A stretch of DNA of 64,000 nucleotides from Nannocystis exedens (GTDB lineage Bacteria; Myxococcota_A; Polyangia; Nannocystales; Nannocystaceae). Within the stretch, counting starts at the first letter, position 1, and each line of letters starts with the position of its first letter. The notes beneath the pieces were generated by a model. The model was not told the DNA's origin. It made no database searches and worked only from the letters and a program-made list of their open reading frames with translations. Made by a program: the position numbers and the translations under genes. Shown here piece after piece: positions 14,733 through 25,400 of this stretch. The DNA lies in contig NZ_NETK01000001.1 in NCBI RefSeq assembly GCF_002343915.1, positions 124,001 through 188,000 of the forward strand. Direction: 5' to 3'.

Positions 14733-15698
14733 ATGCGCCTCCTCGCCGTCGCTCGGGCCCATGCGCGCGCGGGCCTCGTCGGCCTTGCGATCGCGGGCTC
14801 GCTCACCGCCTGTTTCTCGCCCGAGGGCAGCGGCCCCGTCACCGCCGGCACCACGGGCACTCCTGGCAGCACCTCGACCACCGGCGCCGGCCCGACCCCC
14901 GATCCGGGCCCGACCAGCACGAGCGTCACGCCCGTCACGAGCACCGACACCACCACCAGCGACCCCGTCACCACCGCCGCCGACACCACCGAATCGACCG
15001 ACCCGTCCATCACCGGCGCCGTGACCTCGACCGACCCCGCGACGTCGGCCGATCCGAGCACCACCGGGCAGCCGGCGCGGTGCGGCGACGGGGTCAAGGA
15101 GAGCGACGAGGAGTGCGACGACGGCAACGTCCAGGACGGCGACGGCTGCAGCGCGACCTGCACGAGCGAGATCCCGGTCCGCTACGTCTTCCTCACCAGC
15201 GCGACCTACCCCGTCGGCGCCTTCGACACCCTCCCGGGCGCCGACGCGCTGTGCAACCAGCAGGCGAGTTTGCCCACGTCGGCCCCGGCGCTGAAAGGGC
15301 GGGCCTTCAAGGCCTGGCTCAGCAGCGAGACCGTCGACGCCACCTCGCGCCTCACCCCGTTCGACGGCGACTACCGCTTGCCCGACGGCACCGTCGTCGC
15401 CACCGGCACCACGGCATTTTCGACCGCCGGGTTGCTGGCCGCCATCGACGTCCAGGACAACGGCGAAAAGGCCCCGTCCGAGAAGTCGAAGTGTATCGAC
15501 GATCCGGACGTCGGCGTGTGGACCGGCACCTTCGCCAACGGCCTGCGCGCCGCGGAGCAGACCTGCGCCGGCTGGGTCGACACCGGCGGCGTCGCCCTCT
15601 ATGGCGCCTACGGCAGCTCCAACGACAAGTGGACCGACTGCGGCGTGAGCGATTGCAGCAAGCTCCACCACCTCTATTGCATCGAGACCGGCGTTTGA
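14733..15698 (+). CDS. Lipoprotein with DUF4215 repeat and DUF1554 domain
   Basis: 321 residues. ATG 14733 follows TACAAC by 6 bases. Signal peptide ends in lipobox SLTAC (Cys27). Residues ~30-110 are a Thr/Ser/Pro linker. One Cys repeat follows: RCGDGVKESDEECDDGN...DGCSATC (DUF4215). The C-terminal ~190 residues begin VRYVFLTSATYPVG and contain ADALCNQQA, KAWLS and WTDCG: the DUF1554 fold, seen in Leptospira and myxobacterial surface proteins and related to the endostatin/C-type-lectin-like group. It is probably exposed on the outer membrane and binds a ligand; no enzyme motif is visible. A second DUF1554 lipoprotein lies at 33979. Confidence 0.85.
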   Translation: MRLLAVARAHARAGLVGLAIAGSLTACFSPEGSGPVTAGTTGTPGSTSTTGAGPTPDPGPTSTSVTPVTSTDTTTSDPVTTAADTTESTDPSITGAVTSTDPATSADPSTTGQPARCGDGVKESDEECDDGNVQDGDGCSATCTSEIPVRYVFLTSATYPVGAFDTLPGADALCNQQASLPTSAPALKGRAFKAWLSSETVDATSRLTPFDGDYRLPDGTVVATGTTAFSTAGLLAAIDVQDNGEKAPSEKSKCIDDPDVGVWTGTFANGLRAAEQTCAGWVDTGGVALYGAYGSSNDKWTDCGVSDCSKLHHLYCIETGV

Positions 15699-15858
15699 CC
15701 CGCGATCGCTTCGACCGACCGCAGGTCCGCCGCGCTCCACTGCCCACATTCGGGTCAAGGCCGCTGTGTCGCCCGTCGACGCGCTCCGAATCGCCTCCCC
15801 ATGGCTTCGGTCGCCTCCCCGGCCGCTCGCCGGCCCGCGCCGCCGCGTCGTCGCGTGC

Positions 15859-15864
15859 TAGGAT
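15859..15864 (+). promoter_or_regulatory. -10-like TAGGAT before the ferritin-like gene
   Basis: TAGGAT ends 8 bases before ATG 15873. The gene lacks a clear ribosome-binding site. Confidence 0.4.
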
Positions 15865-15872
15865 CCTCGTTC

Positions 15873-16946
15873 ATGCCGGGCGCGCGACGACTCACCCTCC
15901 TGTTCGCCTCGCTCCTCACCGAGGTCGCGACGGCCGGCTGCGGAGGCGGCGACGATTGCCTGTCCGAACGAGTCACCGCCATCGGCACCGCCCGGCTCAC
16001 GCCATTCCTCGAAGACGGCAAGCTCACCCCGGCCGAGTGCCAGGCGCTGTGTCCCGGTGAACCGCCGCCGGGTCCCCCCGAGGAGGCGAATCACTCGAGC
16101 GCTTCGTCTGCCGGCCCGGCCCCCGGCGACACCTCGACGACCGCTGCGACCACCGGCTCGACCACCACCGACACCTCGACGACCGCTGCGACCGCCGGCG
16201 TCGTCGACGCTCGCGCCGCCGCGGTCGTCGGCTGCTCGCCGATCCCCGGCAACACGATCGACATCCGCTGCCAGTACGGGTCGACCTCCTGCAAGGGCGG
16301 CCGGCGACCCACCGGACTCTGCTCCGAGGGTCGCAGCAGCGGCGCCGATCTCATCGCGCAGTGGTTCGCCGAGGTCGCGCACCTCGAGGCCGCCAGCGTC
16401 CCCGCCTTCGAGCGGCTCGCGGCCGAACTCCGCGGGCACGGCGCTCCCGCCGACCTGATCGCCGCGGCCCTCCGCGCCGCCGTCGACGAGGCCCGCCACG
16501 CCGACCTCCTCGGCGCCGTCGCGACCCGCCTCGGCGGCCGCCCGGCGCCGGTCGAGCTCGCGTGCGTCGGCGGCCGCTCGCTCGCCGATCTGGCCATCGA
16601 GAACGCCGTCGAGGGCTGCGTCGGCGAGACCTGGGGCGCGCTGCTCGCCGCCCACCAGGCCCGCGCCGCCGAGGACCCCGAGCTCCGGGCCTGCATGGCC
16701 GAGATCGCCGTCGACGAGGCCGCCCACGCCGCCCTCGCCTGGGCGATCGACGCCTGGATCGCCCCCCGCCTGAGCGCGGACGAGCGCGCCCGCGTCCTCG
16801 CGGCCCGGTCGCGTGCGGCCCTCGCCCTCCGCGATCCGCCCCCGCTCGACGAAGCCCTCGAGCGGCGCGCCGGGCTGCCCCCACCCGACCGCGCTCGCCG
16901 CCTCTGGCGAGCCCTCGACCGCGAGCTCTGGTGCGCAGAAGCCTGA
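15873..16946 (+). CDS. Lipoprotein with ferritin-like di-iron domain
   Basis: 357 residues. Lipobox TAGC (Cys23) after a 22-residue signal. A short Thr-rich linker (~75-110) and a small Cys pair lead into a four-helix ferritin-like domain (~150-330). The metal ligands are all present in order: Glu in AHLEAAS, ExxH in DEARHA, Glu in CVGETWG and a second ExxH in DEAAHA. Exported ferritin-like proteins of this kind recur in myxobacterial genomes, but iron storage or oxidase activity is not established for them. The chosen start gives the signal peptide; an upstream in-frame ATG at 15801 does not. A few palindrome half-sites occur within the gene. Confidence 0.82.
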   Translation: MPGARRLTLLFASLLTEVATAGCGGGDDCLSERVTAIGTARLTPFLEDGKLTPAECQALCPGEPPPGPPEEANHSSASSAGPAPGDTSTTAATTGSTTTDTSTTAATAGVVDARAAAVVGCSPIPGNTIDIRCQYGSTSCKGGRRPTGLCSEGRSSGADLIAQWFAEVAHLEAASVPAFERLAAELRGHGAPADLIAAALRAAVDEARHADLLGAVATRLGGRPAPVELACVGGRSLADLAIENAVEGCVGETWGALLAAHQARAAEDPELRACMAEIAVDEAAHAALAWAIDAWIAPRLSADERARVLAARSRAALALRDPPPLDEALERRAGLPPPDRARRLWRALDRELWCAEA

Positions 16947-17006
16947 ACCGGCTCACGAACGAGGAGGCCGGCAGGTCGCGGAGAGGCCCTCCATCGATCG
17001 GGCCGG

Positions 17007-17024
17007 CCTGTCCCCTCGGACAGG
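17007..17024. repeat. Exact palindrome CCTGTCC-CCTC-GGACAGG downstream of the ferritin-like gene
   Basis: A perfect 7-base-arm inverted repeat 60 bases after the ferritin-like stop codon, in the place expected for a 3'-end element. Confidence 0.8.
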
Positions 17025-17118
17025 CGCGGACGATCCGCCGCAGCCTCCTCGATCGAGCCGAACGGCCCGCCGGGCCCGCACGCCGTCCCGGGGCGCCCTC
17101 GCCCCGCCGTTCACTGCG

Positions 17119-17255
17119 ACGAGCGATCCACCTGCGCCTCATCGGGCAACTGCTCCGCCGCCACGACGGCACCCTCGCCGAAGCCGCCGAGCGCCTCGGC
17201 TACGGCTCGCCGAGCCCCTTCCGCCGGCACGTGGGCCCGACCCCCAGGCCGCTGC
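17119..17255 (+). pseudogene. AraC-type HTH remnant
   Basis: In the otherwise empty 16947-17381 gap one frame reads GTLAEAAERLGYGSPSPFRRHV then GPTPRPLR, the second helix-turn-helix of AraC/XylS proteins (consensus: AA..LGYsSps.Fsr.F....G.sP...R). Nothing of the first HTH or ligand domain remains, there is no start, and the frame runs into filler. It looks like a decayed gene end. Confidence 0.45.
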
Positions 17256-17381
17256 GCGCGGGCAGGCCGGAAAGAGCCGCTCCCGCCGGCACGAGCGTCC
17301 AACCGGCGCCTGCCTCCGGGCTGACGCGGCGTGCTCGGCGACGGCTTGTGCGACGGGTGGACGGGCTGGTATCGCCTGTCC

Positions 17382-18839
17382 ATGGGTTTCTTCGATCTGC
17401 GCTGCGCGCTGAGCGGTCTGTCACTGTGCGGGGCGATGAACCCGCAGCGCTTCCGGAGCGCGATCGTGCTCCTTGAAGACGTGGGCGGCCGCTTTGCCCC
17501 GATCTTCCCTCCGGTGGGCGGGCATTACGACCGCTACGGCCGCATCGAGCTGTGGGGCGATGACGACGCCCAGGCCGCCCACGCCGCGTGGGCAGGCGCA
17601 GCCTTGAAGCTGCTCTGGGAGACGGGCATCCTGCGCACCAACGCGCCAGCCTCCCTCGCAAGGCTGATGGTCGGCGGACGCTTCGGCGACGGGGCTGGGC
17701 CTCTCCTGGCTCATATCGCCGAGACCGCCTACCAGGGTCACGAGGTCCGCATCGATGGAGCCCTCGTTTTTCCGTGTATGTATCGCGAGGATGTTGCCGC
17801 GGAGATCGAGGCCGATGCCTCGCCGGACCTGCTCGCGGCGGAGCCTCCGCGCCTCCCGCTGCTCGACGCCTTTGGCCCGCTGCCCCCGGAGACCGTCGAT
17901 GTGCTGGCGCGCTTCGGCCGCGTGCTTCGCTGGGCCGATCGCCACGGCGGGCTCAGGCCGATCGACCTGAGCGATGCTCAGCAGCACTACGCCGAGCACT
18001 TCGATCGCTTCGCCCGCGAGGCCTACGGGCGCGATCCGGTGCTTCGCAGGCTGCTCACCCGCTGGCACCGCAAGGACATGGAAGCGCTCGACGCCCGGCG
18101 TCAGGTCGAATCTCCCCCCGTCGAGCCTCCGGCCGCGCCCTTCGAGCCCGCGATGGTCGCCCGCGTCCTCGACGCGCGAGGTGTCCCGCGGGACGAGCGA
18201 GAGGCGCTCGTCGCCGCGATCGCCGCCGCCACCGACCGAGACCGCGTGATGCGGTTGCTCTCCGCCCCGCCTCCGCCGACCCGGGCGGTGCTCGCCGAAT
18301 TCGACGGTGTGATCGGGCGAAAGCAAGACCTCTTGACCCTCCACAACGCCGCCTTTCCGGAACATCCCGTGCGATACAAGCTGACCGACCTCGAGGTGCT
18401 CGTTCGCGAGGGGGACATTGTCGTGGCGGGCCAACCGCTCACAGCCGGCGAGGCTGCCCTCGATGACGAGCTGCGTATCCTGGGGGTCAGCGCCGTGGTT
18501 CGAAAGATGTCCGCGGAGCTGGGGGCTTTGCTCGGCGTGTCGCCGGAGAGAGCCAGGGTCTTGCTCGAACCGATGCTCGAGCATGTCCGAATTCGCGAGA
18601 CCGGCGAGCGTCTCTCGGGGGCGCGCTGGAGCGAGTGGATCTCGAAGCGGGGGCCCTCGATGTCGCTTCACGCCGATCCGGTGCTCACGGGCTACCCGAG
18701 GCTGGTCCAGCACGTCGATCCCACGCTCGACGAGATCGACGCCGCGCAGGCCAGGTGGTACGAGCTTCTGGAGCGGATGGAGGAGGATCCCACGCGGTAC
18801 TACCTGCCGCGGGACCTCGTGGACCAGGCCCCCGCGTGA
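17382..18839 (+). CDS. Conserved protein of unknown function
   Basis: 485 residues from ATG 17382. The N-terminus MGFFDLRCALSGLSL, with GRFAPIFPPVGGHYDRYGRIE soon after, follows a pattern I associate with uncharacterised cytoplasmic proteins of myxobacteria and planctomycetes that open with a C-x-x-S/T-G motif. No signal peptide or membrane helix. A Pro-rich hinge lies at ~260-275, and the second half is helical with Asp/Glu/Arg. Codon use is less extremely GC3-rich than neighbours (for example GTTTTTCCGTGTATGTAT near 17765), which hints at a different history. The only promoter-like sequence is TATCGC 6 bases upstream. Function unknown. Confidence 0.75.
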   Translation: MGFFDLRCALSGLSLCGAMNPQRFRSAIVLLEDVGGRFAPIFPPVGGHYDRYGRIELWGDDDAQAAHAAWAGAALKLLWETGILRTNAPASLARLMVGGRFGDGAGPLLAHIAETAYQGHEVRIDGALVFPCMYREDVAAEIEADASPDLLAAEPPRLPLLDAFGPLPPETVDVLARFGRVLRWADRHGGLRPIDLSDAQQHYAEHFDRFAREAYGRDPVLRRLLTRWHRKDMEALDARRQVESPPVEPPAAPFEPAMVARVLDARGVPRDEREALVAAIAAATDRDRVMRLLSAPPPPTRAVLAEFDGVIGRKQDLLTLHNAAFPEHPVRYKLTDLEVLVREGDIVVAGQPLTAGEAALDDELRILGVSAVVRKMSAELGALLGVSPERARVLLEPMLEHVRIRETGERLSGARWSEWISKRGPSMSLHADPVLTGYPRLVQHVDPTLDEIDAAQARWYELLERMEEDPTRYYLPRDLVDQAPA

Positions 18840-19433
18840 TCGGCGGCGCGATCGGAGCGTGACACGGCCGCCCACGAGCAGGCCCTCGCCATGGTCCCAT
18901 TCTCACCCGGGCGACAAGAGTTCTGTTGTCCGTCGACAGCAGCGATTCGCCGATCGCTTGGAAGTGGTCCCCTGGCCCGCCGGCAGCGGTCACACGAACT
19001 CCCCCCAAACATGAGGACCTCGTCGCTCGCCCGACCCGGGTCGTCGTCGTCGGGGAGGCCAGTGTCAGGCGATAGCAGCACTTCTTGCCGTCCGTAGCGA
19101 TCTGGCCATTGGCCCTGCACTCGGAGTCGGATGTCATGATCACGCCACCCGCAAATGATCGAGGCAAAAGTGTCAGGGTTGATCCGGTCGCCGGATTCAC
19201 GGTCGGCTCCATGCGAACCGCCCCACCCCGGCCCTCCGCGACGCACGAACTTTCGCGCGTCCTGTCAGCCGACGAGCGCGAAAGCGCCCGCCGATCGGGG
19301 CTCTTGCTCCCCAATCGCCGACTGACGAGGCGCCCCCGCGAGCGCTCTCGCCCACGGTCACCTGTCCGCCCCCCCACCCACACGCCAGGGCGGCCGTGGT
19401 ACCTTGGGCGGCCCCGCTCGCGGCACCACGCCC
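18840..19433. other. Intergenic region with a possible decayed minus-strand frame
   Basis: Nearly 600 bases with lower GC than the surroundings. A minus-strand frame at about 19212-18890 reads MTSDSECRANGQIATDGKKCCY, reminiscent of the small Cys modules of local lipoproteins, but has no signal peptide and no supporting context. TACCTT at 19400-19405 may be the -10 of the giant TPR gene. Confidence 0.35.
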
Positions 19434-22400
19434 ATGCCCGAAACTGCCGTCGCGCCCAAGCGCCAGCCCTCGCCCCACGACCTGCCCTGCCCGCTGCCGC
19501 CCGTGGCTCCTGGAGAGCCGCCCGAGCTGGCGGCGTTTCGCGCCAAGCCCAGCGACGACGCCTTTTTGAGATTGCGGCGGGCCTTCCGCGAGGCCGAGAA
19601 CTGGAGCGCGCTGGCCACCTTGCTCGTCGTGCACGCCGCCGCGATCAGCGGCCCGCCGAAGGTCGCCGAGCTGTGCGTGCAGGCGTACGAGCTCTGGTAC
19701 GACCGGGTCAAGGACAAGCCCCAGGCCGCCTACGCCCTCGTGCGCGCGCTCCAGGCCGAGCCGCACAACAGCCGCGCCTTCGAGCAGCTGCGCAAGGTCT
19801 ACGGCGAGATCGGGGCGCTCGACGAGCTCGCCACCCTGCTCAAGTTCCGGCTCGATTACCTGCGGCGGCACGATCGGGGGGCGGTCCCGGGCGCGCTGGT
19901 CGAGCTCGGCAAGGTCGACGAGCAGCGCTGCCAGGTCGACGAGGCGATCGCTTGCTACAGGGCCGCCCTCGAGATCAACCCGCAGGAGCGCGACGCCAGC
20001 GACCAGCTGATCCGGCTCCACCTCCAGGCCGGCGCCTGGCTGCGCGTCATCGATCTGATCAACGCCGAGCTCGCGCGCACCGACAGCGTCCGCGAGCGCG
20101 ACCGCTTCGCGGCGCTGCACCTGCGGCTCGCGCGGATCGAGGCCGAGCAGCTCGAGAACATCCCCTCGGCCGCGCTCCACCTGCAGGCCGCGCTCAAGGC
20201 CAACCCCGACGACGTCTCCGCCCTGCGGGCCTTCGGCGCGCTCTACCTCGGCAGCGGCAAGGCCAGCGACGAGGGCCTGCAGAAGGCCGCCGACGTGTTC
20301 TTTCGGGCAGCCAAGCTCGCGCGCAGCCAGGGCGACGACAAGATCGCCTACAGCCTGCTGCGCCGGGCCATGAGCCTGCGCCCCGATCACCACGAGGCCG
20401 GCAACGCGCTGGCCGAGCTGTTGATGGCGCAGGAGAAGTGGATGGAGCTCGACGACCTCTACGGGGCGTGGATCGGCTACGTCACCGAGGCCGACAGCTA
20501 CGGCCTGTGGCTGTCGCGCGGCGAGCTCCTCGAGACCCGCCTGGCCCGGCGCGAGGAGGCGCGCGCCTGCTACGAGCAGGCCTCGCGGCTCGAGCGGCCC
20601 GGCGGCGACGCCTGGCTGCGGCTCGAGGCCTTGCTGGTCGAGCTCGGCGACAACCACGGCCTCGTCAGCCTGTACGAGCGCTGGTCGGAGCAGGACCCCG
20701 GCGGCCTGCCGACCGACAAGCTGCTGTGGGCCGCCCGCGTCGCGCGCGAGGACCTCGGCGACGAGGAGCGGGCCGCCGTCAGCTTCTACCGCGTGCTCGA
20801 GCGCGAGCCGTTCAACCACGAGGCGTTCGAGGGCTACAAGGAGCACTGGCGGCGCAAGAACAACTGGTCGCACCTGGCCGGCCTCATCCTCTACCAGGTC
20901 GACCAGGCGCTGCAGATGGGCGGCGGCCCTGACAGCCCGCTGGCGCGGGCCGAGTTCGCCGAGCACTTCGTCGAGCTGGCCGAGATCTACGAGCGACGCC
21001 TCGGCGACCTCGCCGGCGCCCTCGACGCCTGGAACCGGCTCGCCCTCGCCTACCCCAACGACTGGCGCCCGCGCGACCAGATCGCCCGCATCGACAAGCG
21101 CGCGCGCATGCTCGACGCCAACCTCGCCACCCTCGAGGCCGAGCTGCAGCGCACCGTCGATCCGCAGCGGCGCTTCGAGGTGCTACGCCGGCTGTCGCAG
21201 GCCCACCGCGAGCGCATGACCGACCCGCAGCGCACCATCGTCCTCCTGCAGGAGATGCTGGCGCTGGCCCCCGGCCACGAGGGGGCCCTGCGCGCGCTCG
21301 CGGAGATGTACGAACGGACAGGTGCGTACGACCAGGTCATCGACCTGCTGCGGCGCCAGCACGACGTCACCCGCAGCATCTCGCAGCGGGTGGTCCTGCT
21401 GCGGCGCATGGCCGAGCTGTGGCAGTACGAGCTGCACAGCCCGCGCGAGGCGCTGTGGGCGTGCGAGCAGATCCTCGGCTACAGCCCCTCGGACATGGAC
21501 GCCGTGCACCGCATGCAGGGCCTGTGCGCCGAGCTCGGCGACGCCGGCGGCGAGTACGAGGCGCTGTCGCGCGAGCTCGGCCTGGTCGGCGACCCGGCCC
21601 AGCGCACCCGCATCATCCGCCGCATGGCCGACGTCGCCGACCGCAAGCTGCAGGACCCGCAGCGCTCGGCCCAGGCGTGGACGCAGCTGCAGGCCGGCGA
21701 CCCGCACAACCTCGAGGTCACGGACAAGCTGATCGCCGCCTACGAGGCGCTCGGCAACCGCGAGGAGCTCGCCAACCTGCTCGGCAAGGCCGCCAGCTCG
21801 GCCCGCACCCCGCCGATCCGCCAGCTCGACTACCTCATGCGCCTGGGCCACCTCGCCGAGTCGTCGCTGGGCGACGTCGACCTGGCCTGCTCGGCCTTCG
21901 AGCGGGCGCTGCGGATCCACCGCGACCACCGCGGCGCGACCGAGGCGCTGACCCGCCTCTACCGCAACCTCGGCAGCTGGCACGGCCTCGCCGCCTCGCT
22001 CGGCACCCTGCAGGAGATGGCCGACAGCGACGAGGAGGCGCTCGGCATCGGCTGGGAGCGCGCCGAGGTGCTGGCCGACCGGCTCGACAACCCGGCCGCC
22101 GCCATCCGCGTGCTCGAGCAGCTCGCCGCGACCACCGCCGTCGGCAACCGCGACGTCGCCCTCAAGCTGCTCGAGCTGTACGAGCGCGCCGGCCAGTTCG
22201 ACCGCCTGATCCGCCACGCCGAGATCCTCCTGCTCTCGGCGCTCGAGACCGACGAGCGGCGCGAGCTGTTCTCGCTGATCGCCCGCACCTACGTCGTCAA
22301 CCTCGGCGCCCCGCAGAAGGCGATCGCCGCCTTCCAGCGGTTCATGCGCGAGGAGCCCGACGACGCCGAGGGCCTCAAGATCCTCGGCGAGCTGCAGAAC

Positions 22401-25400
22401 CTCTCCGGCGACCACCAGGGCACCCTCGACACCCTCGGCAAGCGGCTCGAGAGCCTCACCGATCCGGCCCAGCAGGTCGTCACCCTCGAGCAGATGGCCG
22501 AGGTGTGCGAGTTCGGGCTCGGCCACGCCAAGCGGGCGCTCGCGCTGCTCGGGCGGGCCCTCGGCATCGCCCCCGGCAGCCGCGATCTCAAGCAGAAGAT
22601 CGAGGCGTTCGCCGAGCGCCACGGCATGTACAAGGACCTGCTCGTCGTCTACGGCGAGCGCTTCACCGAGATGAGCGGGCGGGCCGAGAGCCGCGGCCAG
22701 ATCGACCTCTGCCTCGGCGCCTCGGCCACCGCCGAGAAGAAGATCGGCGACGCCGACCTCGCCTTCGCCTGGGCGCGCAAGGCCTACTTCGTGGCCCTGC
22801 GCGCCGGCCTCGACGCCGGCCCGGTGCAGGGCCGCCTCGAGAGCCTGGCCCAGGCCCACGGCCTGTGGCCGCAGATGCTCGAGGTCAGCGAGCAGGAGCT
22901 CGCCTTCCAGGAGAAGACCCCCAACTACGGCGACTTCGGCACCATCGCCCTCCTGATGTCGGCCGCCGAGATCGCCCGCGAGCGCCTCGGCGACCCCGCG
23001 CGCGCGATCGGCTACCTGCAGCGCGCCTACAAGCTGCGCCCCGACGACGAGGACCTCGGGCGCCAGATCGAGGCGCTCGGCGAGGCCCACCAGATGTGGC
23101 CGGCGCTGATCGACCTGCAGGAGGCCAAGCTCGCCCGCGCCAGGACCGGCCTCGGCCGCTTCGAGGCCTGCATCGCGATCGCCAAGATCTACGAGCGCCA
23201 CCTCGGCGATCCGGCGCGCGCCTTCCAGTGGTTGCGGCGGGCCGAGACCGACCTGCGCCCCACCGATCCGTCGCTGGCCGAGGAGGCCGCCGGCCTGATG
23301 ACCGAGCTGGCCCAGCGCCATCAATTGTGGCCCGAGCTCGCCGACCACCACCGCGGCCTCGCGCTCGCCAAGCTGCAGCGCAACGAGCGCGGCGGCCTCA
23401 ACCAGCTCAAGGACTCGGCCCGCATCGACTACGAGAAGCGCCAGGACCCGCTCGCGGCCCTGCGCACCCTCCGGCTCGGCGTCGCCTACGACCGCGACGG
23501 CGCCGCGCTGATGCCCGCGATCGAGGCGATGGCCGCCAAGGTCGACGAGAAGCGCAGCCCCGACACCCCGCCGACCGGCGCCCTCACCCTGCTCTCGGTC
23601 ACCCAGCAGATCATCGGCCAGACCGTCGACCCCCAGGTCAAGCTGCAGCTGCTCAAGCGCCGGGCCGAGCTGCGCGCCGGCCTCGGCGACACCGCCGGCG
23701 CGATCGCCGAGTGGCTGCGCGCCCTCTCGCTCCACCCCGGCAGCGAGGAGGCCCGCTTCGAGCTCGACCGCCTGGCCGAGCGCGACAACCTGTGGCACCT
23801 GCTCCTGCTCGCGCCCGCGAGCGAGCTGCACTTCGGGACAGGCAAGGCCCAGCAGGGCAAGCTCCTGACCCAGATCGCCGAGCTCTACGAGAACTGCCTC
23901 GGCCGGCCCGAGTACGCGCTGCGGGCCCGGATCGCCGCCTGGAAGCTGCAGGGCGACCTGCCCCCCGAGACAGGTGAGCTCGGGCCCGTCCACAGCAAGA
24001 TGTGGCACCTCGCCGGCCTGACCGGCACCTACACCACGCCGCCGCCGGCCCGCGACCCGCTGCTGTGGCCGCAGATCGTCCCGCCCGAGCTGGCCGACCG
24101 CGACCAGTGGCGCAAGCTCGGCCTCGACCCCGACACGCTGGCCCCGCGCGTCGGCGTCAAGGCGCGCGCCAAGAAAGAGGAGTCGAGCGTGATGGAGCTC
24201 GACGACCTCGAGGAGGTCTCGCGCCCGACCGCCGAGATCCTGCTGTCCGAGCTCGAGCCGCTCGAGGAGCTGCGGCGCGGCGGCGGCAAGGAGGTCGTCG
24301 CCCGCCCGGGCAAGACGGTCCGCACCGAGACGCACACCAACATCGTCGACATCGCCGAGCTCGAGCCCGTCGAGCTGTCGGCCACCGCCGTCAAGATCCG
24401 CGCCCCGCGGCCGGCCCGCGGCGAGACCGACATCGTCGACATCGCCGAGCTCGAGCCCGTCGAGGCGTCCGGCTCGGTCAGCGTGCGCGCGGCCGGCCTG
24501 CCGCGCCAGGAGAGCGGCGTGTTCGACCTCGCCGACCTCGAGCCGATCGAGGACAGCCTGGTCGGCCCGGCGCCGAAGCGCCCCAGCGCCGAGGTGTCCG
24601 GCGTGCTCGACCTCGACGAGATGCTCGAGCTCGACGACGACGCCCCGCGGCCGGTGACGCACAAGCGCTCGCTGCCGCGGCCCGCCGCCAAGCCGCTGAA
24701 GCCGACCCCGCCGCGCCCGCCGGGCGGCAAGCCGGTCGCCAAGGCCCCGCCGCCGACCCGCCGGCCCGCCGCCCCGCCGCCGCCCTCGCGCCCGCCCGAG
24801 CCGGTCCCCGCGGCCAGCGTGCCGCCGCCGCCCCCGGTCGCCAGCCGCGAGCTGATCGACGCCGTCACCGCCGGCCTGCCGGCCCTGCCCGAGCTCGACG
24901 CCCCGGTCCTGCCGGCCCGCCCCTCGGCCGGCTCCGCCTGGCACGAGCTGGCCCACGCCTACGCCTCGGTCGTCCCCGCCAGCAAGTCGGAGCGCGCCGG
25001 CCTGCAGCGCCTGCTCGCCCGCCTGTGGGACGAGGGCGCCGGCATGCCCGACGCCGCGCTCGAGCGCTACGAGGAGGCCCTCGCGCTGGTGCCCGACGAC
25101 GCGGCCGCGCTCTCGGGCCTCGTCAACATGGCCGAACGGACAGGCGACCCCGAGCGCCTGATCGCCGCGCTCTCGCGCCTGCTGTCCGACCTCACCCTGC
25201 CCGAGCACATCGTCGCCTATCACCTGCGGCTCGCCGACCTGTACGAACAGACAGGTCAGCCCGAGCGCGCCGAGGAGCAGTACCGCGGCGTGCTCGCCGT
25301 CTCGCCGAAGCACCTCGGCGCCCTGCGCAGCCTGGCCGCGCTGCACGCCAAGACCGGCCGCGAGCGGGAGGCCGCCGAGGCCTCGGCGCGCCTCTACGAC

